The notes under the pieces: model-generated
Databases searched by the model: none
The model's input: only the letters and a program-made list of their open reading frames with translations
What the model was told of the DNA's origin: nothing
Assembly (NCBI GenBank): GCA_035048485.1
Contig: CM068585.1
Location: 19,828,001-19,892,000, forward strand
Source of the DNA: Pteria penguin
Taxonomy: Eukaryota; Mollusca; Bivalvia; Pterioida; Pteriidae
Direction: 5' to 3'
Length of the DNA: 64,000 bases
Position numbers and translations under genes: made by a program
In this document: positions 57,893-64,000 of the stretch, in pieces
How the letters are laid out: every line of letters begins with the position of its first letter
Position numbering within the stretch: the first letter of the stretch is position 1

Positions 57893-59440
57893 TATGTCGT
57901 ACGGCATGATTGGATATGTGTATATCATGTCGTACGACATGACTGGTTATGTATATATCATGTCGTACGACATGACTGGTTATGTGTATATCATGTCGTA
58001 CGGCATGAGTGGTTATGTGTATATCATGTCGTACGACATGACTGGTTATTATGTGTATACCATGCCGTATGGCATGACTGGCTATGTGTATATCATGCCG
58101 AACGACATGACTGGTTATGTGTATATCATGTCGTACGACATGACTGGTTATGTGTATACCATGCCGTATGGCATGACTGGTTATGTGTATATCATGCCGT
58201 ACGACATGACTGGTTATGTGTATATCATGTCGTACGGCATGACTGGTTATGTGTATACCATGCCGTATGGCATGACTGGTTATGTGTATATCATGCCGTA
58301 CGGCATGACTGGTTATGTGAATATCATGTCGTACGGCATGACTGGTTATGTGTATATCATGTCGTACGACATGACTGGTTATGTGAATATCATGCCGTAC
58401 GGCATGACTGGTTATGTGTATATCATGTCGTACGGCATGAGTGGTTATGTGTATACCATGCCGTATGGCATGACTGGTTATGTGTATATCATGTCGTACG
58501 GCATGACTGGTTATGTGTATATCATGTCGTACGGCATGACTGGTTATGTGTATATCATGTCGTACGGCATGACTGGTTATGTGTATATCATGTCGGACGA
58601 CATGACTGGTTAGGTGTATATCATGTCGTACGACATGACTGGTTATGTGTATATCATGTCGGACAACATGACTGGTTATGTGTATATCATGCCGTACGAC
58701 ATGACTGGTTATGTGTATATCATGTTGGACGACATGACTGGTTAGGTGTATATCATGTCGTACGACATGACTGGTTATGTGTATACCATGCCGTATGGCA
58801 TGACTGGTAATGTGTATATCATGCCGTACGACATGACTGGTTATGTGAATATCATGTCGTACGGCATGACTGGTTATGTGTATATCATGTCGTACGGCAT
58901 GACTGGTTATGTGTATATCATGTCGTACGGCATGACTGGTTATGTGTATATCATGTCGTACGGCATGACTGGTTATGTGTATATCATGTCGTACGACATG
59001 ACTGGTTATGTGAATATCATGCCGTACGGCATGACTGGTTATGTGAATATCATGCCGTACGACATGACTGGTTATGTGTATATCATGTCGTACGGCATGA
59101 CTGGTTATGTGAATATCATGCCGTACGACATTGCTGGTTATGTGTATATCATGTCGTACGGCATGACTGGTTATGTGTATACCATGCCGTATGGCATGAC
59201 TGGTTATGTGAATATCATGTCGTACGACATGACTGGTTATGTGTATATCATGTCGGACGACATGACTGGTTAGGTGTATATCATGTCGTACGACATGACT
59301 GGTTAGGTGAATATCATGCCGTACGACCTGACTGGTTATATGTATATCATGTCGTACGATATGACTGGTTAGGTGTATATCATGTCGTACGACATGACTG
59401 GTTAAGTGTATATCATGTCGTAGGATATGACTGGTTATGT
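57893..59440. repeat. 33-bp minisatellite with a palindromic core, about 47 copies
   Basis: Units contain GTGTATATCATGTCGTACGA then CATGACTGGTTAT. The core CATGTCGTACGACATG is a perfect 16-bp palindrome; variant units carry CATGCCGTATGGCATG or CATGCCGTACGGCATG, in which both arms change together. The 33-bp period keeps several frames open, including a 528-codon frame on the minus strand (59456-57870) with an 11-residue repeat such as HITSHVVRHDI. That is a property of the repeat and is not supported as a gene. Confidence 0.95.
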
Positions 59441-59767
59441 GTTGTGTGTTATCCACATAGAAATTAAATTAAGTGGTTGAAAATCGACTTTAAATGTTGT
59501 GAACACTACATGAATAATAAAGCAGTATCTTATATGAAAATTTTATTTCATTGACTTTTTATATATGAGATCATTAACGTAGCTTCTCTGAAAGGACTCG
59601 GCAGTTGCCATAACTGTACAGCAAATATTCTTGGACACGGAAGACCAATGGTATATTGCAACGACATTCGAGATATCTCCACACCTTGTCTGCACCAACC
59701 CCTCACGAATGACTATTGAGTATCACTTATTCAAAGTCCTGTATCTATAAAACTTAGGTTTATGTGG

Positions 59768-59985
59768 AGTTCAGTCGGTCAAGTGCTTGGCTCATGTCCA
59801 AGAGGTTCTGGGTTCGAGTCCACTGCAGTGACTCGCAAGTGTCCTACAAAACAATAACCGTGGTCGGTACACGTGACAATTAAAAATCCATCCCTGCTTC
59901 TGACTTTCAGTGCTTTGCCATAGGCAGATGTCCACATCATAGTGCATTATTTTTGGTGTGACGTAAAATAAGAACCAAGAGAAGT
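59768..59985 (+). mobile_element. Diverged tRNA-derived SINE
   Basis: tRNA-like head with GTCGGTCAAGTGCTTGGCTC and box B GGGTTCGAGTCC. The body (CAATAACCGTGGTCGGTACA, CATCCCTGCTTCTG, AGGCAGATGTCCACATCAT, TTGGTGTGACGTAAAATAAG) matches the common SINE only loosely, so it is a distinct, older subfamily. Confidence 0.7.
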
Positions 59986-60065
59986 AGCGATCACAAAATA
60001 TTCAAGATGGCTTTCATGGCAGCCTGTTTAAATATTGTACACGTTTGATTTTCATGTAAGAGAGA

Positions 60066-60328
60066 AAGCCGGCGTGGCCTAGTGGTATCGCGTCGGACTC
60101 CCGATTGGGCGGCCGGGGTTCGAGTCCCGCTCTGGTCATGTCTTTCGGATGAGACAGTAAAAACCGAGGCCCCGTGCCGTTGTGTGCATGGCACGTTAAA
60201 GATCCCTCACTGCTTCGGGTGGGTCCGTTGCAAAGGTCAAACTTTGTATGCTCCGCATCAGGCAGATGCCGTCACCATATACGAGAAATATTCGTGGCGT
60301 GACGTTTAACAAAAATCAATCAGTCAAG
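60066..60328 (+). mobile_element. tRNA-derived SINE, best preserved copy
   Basis: Starts AAGCCGGCGTGGCCTAGTGG. Box A is TGGCCTAGTGGT and box B is the exact consensus GGTTCGAGTCC. Body and tail (TGACGTTTAACAAAAATCAA, TCAGTCAA) are intact. It is the best reference for the other copies in the window. Confidence 0.9.
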
Positions 60329-60329
60329 T

Positions 60330-61696
60330 TCATAAATATCACTATGCCCTACCGTTCAGACATAGAGAGTGAAAACAAGAGACCCAAGTGTGAAAGACAA
60401 ACGGGTTATTACTATAAATCACTTTAGCTTTCAGCTCAGGCCAGTCAAAACATTCACAAATGCTACACAATGCAGTATGATATGAACTCGTAAATGCTCA
60501 GTTAGCAATATGTAACGGTCTGCGTGTTCATTTCATGAACATGTATCTCTGATGTAACAAAAGATGTCAGGAGAAAAAAAGATGGCCAGAATTGGGTCGC
60601 CTTTTAAAATGTTGCAACTATCAGATGTGATTCCACAGCGTTACCAAAAATAGAACTGAAACGGGTCCTAGAAATAGGGATTCTAGATGCAGTATTTTGC
60701 TTTAATCAGAATAAAGTATACTAAAATCAACTGTAAGTCAAATGTCAAGGTCAATGCTCCTGAATCAAGGGTGCAAAATTTAAACAAAGCAAAGCCCAGA
60801 CTAAGCAGACGCTGACACCAGAGTAATGGCAATATCTTTCCAGATATTCTGTCCTGCATCCTCGGTCCCCCTATTCGCATTACTGGCAGAACCCAGAAGC
60901 GAAAATACCATGGAGGACCAAGAATGTCTGCCCTGGTAATCTAAAACAAACTCAAACTAACTGAATGTAGATCTTTAATAATTTCAATAAAATTTTATGC
61001 ATTAATTTATGCACTGGCAAACTAATGAAAATCAACAAGAAATATATAATATATGTGAAGAATGTTTTACAGATCAGAAAAAGAAACAAATTTAGAGTTT
61101 TAAGAACAAATATTAACACTTTCTTCATAAAAATACCTTAACAGTACAGTCACACTGACACTTTAGCATCTCTACAGTATAGTCAAACTGACACTTTATG
61201 ATCTTCAAAGTACAGTTTGATTGACACTTTAGCATATTTACAGTAAAGACACAAAACCTAGCCTACATTAAAAAAGATTATTGTAACAAGCACTCTCTAA
61301 ATGAACTCTTAAAATCAACATTTTATCAAAAAATACAAAAGTGTGACTTCCATAGATTCTCTAAACTATACTTAAGTGTTTACCAGTTTATGTAAAACAA
61401 ATGTATATATGAATGACAATCAAGAATTTGTTTATCAAACAATCAAATAAATCATTGTCTCTACTAGAGCAACAGGTCTTTAAAAAAATCCAAATTATTA
61501 GAGTCCCAAGTAATCTGTTATGAGACACCTTCACAACTTTTTATTCCATCTATATGGAATCTTCAGAATCTTATGATTTTGAACGAGGTAGGTATTTTGA
61601 ACAAAAATTGTGTTTGATGACATCCACCCTTATGACAAGCAGCCATTGATTTTCATAGGACTTTTATACTTGGAAGATGATCTAGTTATTCTATGA
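60330..61696. other. No gene seen; probable 3' flank or 3' UTR of the next gene
   Basis: AT-rich, without open frames. The part adjoining 61697 probably contains the 3' UTR of the minus-strand gene; three short repeated lines near 61140-61250 (CAGTATAGTCAAACTGACAC) form a small degenerate repeat. Confidence 0.5.
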
Positions 61697-63374
61697 TCAT
61701 CCTAAAAAGAATCCATAATAATCATCGTCATCATCATCATCATCTAAGTAGATGACACCAGCATGTGATGAGTCATCATCTGAGGGGGAGTAATTATGCA
61801 TTAAGTCCTCTTCATCCAACCTGAAAAAAAAACAAGATATTATTTTTATATTCCACACAGTAAGGAAAATTTTGTAGGCTTTCTTATAGTATGTTTGTTA
61901 TCAAACTAAGAATTTATATCACTATCTTGGACAATAGAAGGCAGCATGAAATGAAGAGGACCAAAGTCATTCTGAATCAAACAAATGAATGAGAATATGT
62001 AAAACTTGGATATGCTTTATTAAATAACTCATTATTTTATTCTATAGAAATAATGTCACTGTATATAATGATTCTTCCAACTGTCTATTCATTGGCACAT
62101 TTAGGGGAGTAAGGGTTGCAGGAGTTGCAACCTCCCCTTTGGTCCGAAAATTTTACCAAAAGAAGAGAACTTTCCATCATTTTTAGGACTGCAGCTCCCC
62201 TTTCCGGACAGAATAAGAAAAACATGTCATGGGAGGCTGAACCCCCCCTTCCCCCACCCCCTTTTCAAATTTTTCTAAATCGGCCTATGTTAGTCTTTGT
62301 CTATAAATGGACCCTTTGGCCTTCTACTAAGATAACATTTATGAATTTCGTTCTAAATATACCTATGGATGTTATACCCAAAGGAAATCTTATATAACTA
62401 CTCTGTTATATTTTCAGTAAAATTAATCAAATTTCATGCTGCACCTCACAAAATAAATTTAGTAAACATTCAGATATTGGACAGCACATATGAACTAGAC
62501 ACTAAAAGAAGTCTTATGACATAAGAATGACTAAAATTCTTTCTGATGAATGAGACAAATTGGGAATTTGTTTTGTACAGAAAGCTTATCATTAATAGGT
62601 AAAGAGTATCAAACTGGTACTTAAAGGGATATATGCATAGAATTCAATGCCAAGCAAATTATCTTTTTTATTTATTATCATGTTTGTGATGAGACAGTTT
62701 CCAAGAAAAAAAAAACCAGTCATAATATATGTATCTTAGTTTGATAAATAAACCGTTAAGGGAAACTCCCATAGTTAGGAATGGTGATGCAATATGACTT
62801 ATAAAAAAAGATAAAATAACTTGGGAAAACATTACCTTTGACCCTCTTTTTATGGCTTAACAACGATTTTCGAGAGGCAAATCTATAAAGAGGGGAGCAT
62901 AAGATAGGGTATATTATGGCAAATACATTTATTCATTAAATTTTCTTGATTTTAATATATGTATAGATGTATGAAGGTGTCTCTTTAAATAAATTTCTGA
63001 ATTTAATTGTCTAAAGCTGAATGACAAGTAATAGCCATATTTGTCCTCAGGTATTAATGTAAATACATTGATACCTAGCAAAATTTATGCATTTTTATGC
63101 AATTCAAAACTGTGAGAATTCAAACACATGTACTAGAAATAAATTGTAAATTATATTAAACTTAGATTATTATTTCATATGACTAATTTAACTGAATTCA
63201 TTTAATGAAATAATCAGTCTGAAGTGCATAATAGTTATTCCAAAAAGCACATGAGAATGGTCATACAGTGGAGCTTTGGTGATACATACCGGTCTTTCCA
63301 TTCCTGAAGTATTTCATCCACTTCATCTTCACCGTCTTTAGTCATCTTACATGTTACAACACAACACGCTAATC
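61697..63374 (-). CDS. Unidentified protein with acidic C-terminus, last two exons
   Basis: Minus-strand exons 63374-63290 and 61820-61697 (stop TGA). The first follows an acceptor (CATATGTAG) and ends AAAGACCG|GTATGT; the second follows TTTTTTTTTCAG. The joined frame reads LACCVVTCKMTKDGEDEVDE, ILQEWKDRLDEEDLMHNYSP, a serine/aspartate stretch, eight aspartates in a row and YYGFFLG. The short hydrophobic start followed by a charged tail suggests the end of a membrane segment and a cytoplasmic tail, which is inference. Phase (2 nt carried over) and strong splice sites make the exons credible. The upstream exons lie beyond 64000 or were not seen. I do not recognise the family. Confidence 0.6.
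62103..62290. mobile_element. Second copy of the 42183-type MITE
   Basis: Blocks GGTTGCAGGAGTTGCAACCT, TTTGGTCCGAAAATTTTACC, TTTTTAGGACTGCAGCTCCC and a C run follow the same order as at 42183-42370, ending TTTTTCTAAATCGGCCTA. It lies in the intron of the gene at 61697-63374. Confidence 0.65.
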
Positions 63375-63786
63375 CTACATATGCAAAGATAAAATATCTG
63401 GTCAATGATCAATCATAAGCATTATCAATAAAACACTGAATGCCAGTACACTCTGGTCAACATAAAATGTGAAAAAATTCTGGTACGGTATAAAGAAACA
63501 AAACTATCGAGCTTCAAAGTAAAGGATTTTCACCTAATCTTAATCATGAATGCTATCAGTAAGGAACATAAATTATACATACTGCGATACAATAGGTTGA
63601 ATAAAGCATGTGGAATTGAATTGTAAACTTACTTAAAACATCTTTTTGGAACATCATTCTATCAACCTACAAACTGATAGTTTGATATACAACTTTAAAA
63701 TTCCCATCAACCTTGAGAGGCTAGGGTAGTAAGGTTAATGCATGTTATGAGAAGTTAAGACAGTTCTATCTAGCGATACAGGAGAA

Positions 63787-63862
63787 GGGTAAGCCTTGGT
63801 CGAGTGGTTAAACACATGGTTTGCAGTGAAAGCAATCTGAGTGGGTTCCAAAATTGTGTCAT
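63787..63862 (+). mobile_element. tRNA-like SINE head
   Basis: GGTAAGCCTTGGTCGAGTGG and GAGTGGGTTCCAAAAT resemble box A and box B at tRNA-like spacing. No body of the common SINE follows. A degenerate tRNA-derived fragment is more likely than a functional tRNA gene because no clover-leaf pairing is evident. Confidence 0.4.
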
Positions 63863-64000
63863 TACAAGAAAGGAGTTCATTAGCTTTTGCTTGCAGTTTC
63901 ATGTTGCAAAATGACTGCAAAAAGCCAAAATTAATGAAAGTAACACACCACTCTAATCAACCATAAGCTGAAAGAAAAGTCTAGGACATGAGGTTGATAT

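Noticed and set aside
57870..59456. 528-codon open frame on the minus strand with an 11-residue repeat
   Set aside because: It comes entirely from the 33-bp satellite, whose period is a multiple of 3; other frames on both strands are open too, and there is no unique sequence or family resemblance.
63787..63862. Functional tRNA gene
   Set aside because: Boxes A and B are recognisable but I could not find convincing acceptor-stem and anticodon-stem pairing, so I list it as a tRNA-derived fragment.

Overview
The window looks like nuclear DNA of an invertebrate, most likely a bivalve mollusc. Genes are split by GT-AG introns. The DNA is AT-rich and loaded with micro- and minisatellites. It carries many copies of one tRNA-derived SINE with an (AATC)n tail, plus fragments of Tigger/pogo-like, PIF/Harbinger-like, MULE-like, ISL2EU-like, LINE and tyrosine-recombinase elements. 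No database search was possible; the organism call is inference from repeat style and gene content.

Host genes, left to right. (1) Minus strand, 15196 to 8555: a complete five-exon gene for a 214-residue TMEM272-like four-helix membrane protein. All intron phases agree. (2) Plus strand, 31829 to 40235: five exons of a trypsin-like serine protease with an intact catalytic triad; the signal-peptide exon was not found. (3) Plus strand, 51141 to 56394: a four-exon HSPA12-like (Hsp70-superfamily) gene of about 579 residues. (4) Minus strand, 63374 to 61697: the last two exons of a gene with a very acidic tail that I could not name.

The most unusual feature is that three tandem arrays sit exactly on splice junctions of two of these genes. 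The exon 1 donor of the TMEM272-like gene is the first unit of a 22-bp array of about 53 copies (13995-15149), nearly all keeping a consensus minus-strand donor. The exon 3 acceptor plus the whole 60-nt exon 3 of the same gene is repeated about 26 times as a 67-bp unit (10618-12350). The exon 4 acceptor and first bases of exon 4 of the HSPA12-like gene are repeated about 8 times as a 66-70 bp unit (54755-55336). In each case only the copy next to the exon body gives the full reading frame, so the extra sites act at most as decoys.

Mobile DNA fills most of the rest. A 4.8-kb element at 43472-48295 has 15-bp terminal inverted repeats and an AT target duplication. It encodes a SAP-YqaJ-PHD protein and a THAP-like fragment, which fits the ISL2EU group; each of the two reading frames is broken once at a homopolymer. 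A Harbinger-like element (38067-39725, TTA duplication) lies in the protease gene. A Tigger-like element (17712-18626, TA duplication) lies inside a 35-bp minisatellite. A MULE-like MITE (1690-2222) carries an exon-like start with a TCTCGCGAGA promoter motif. Other large arrays are at 16505-19655 (35 bp), 56885-57615 (37 bp) and 57893-59440 (33 bp with a palindromic core).
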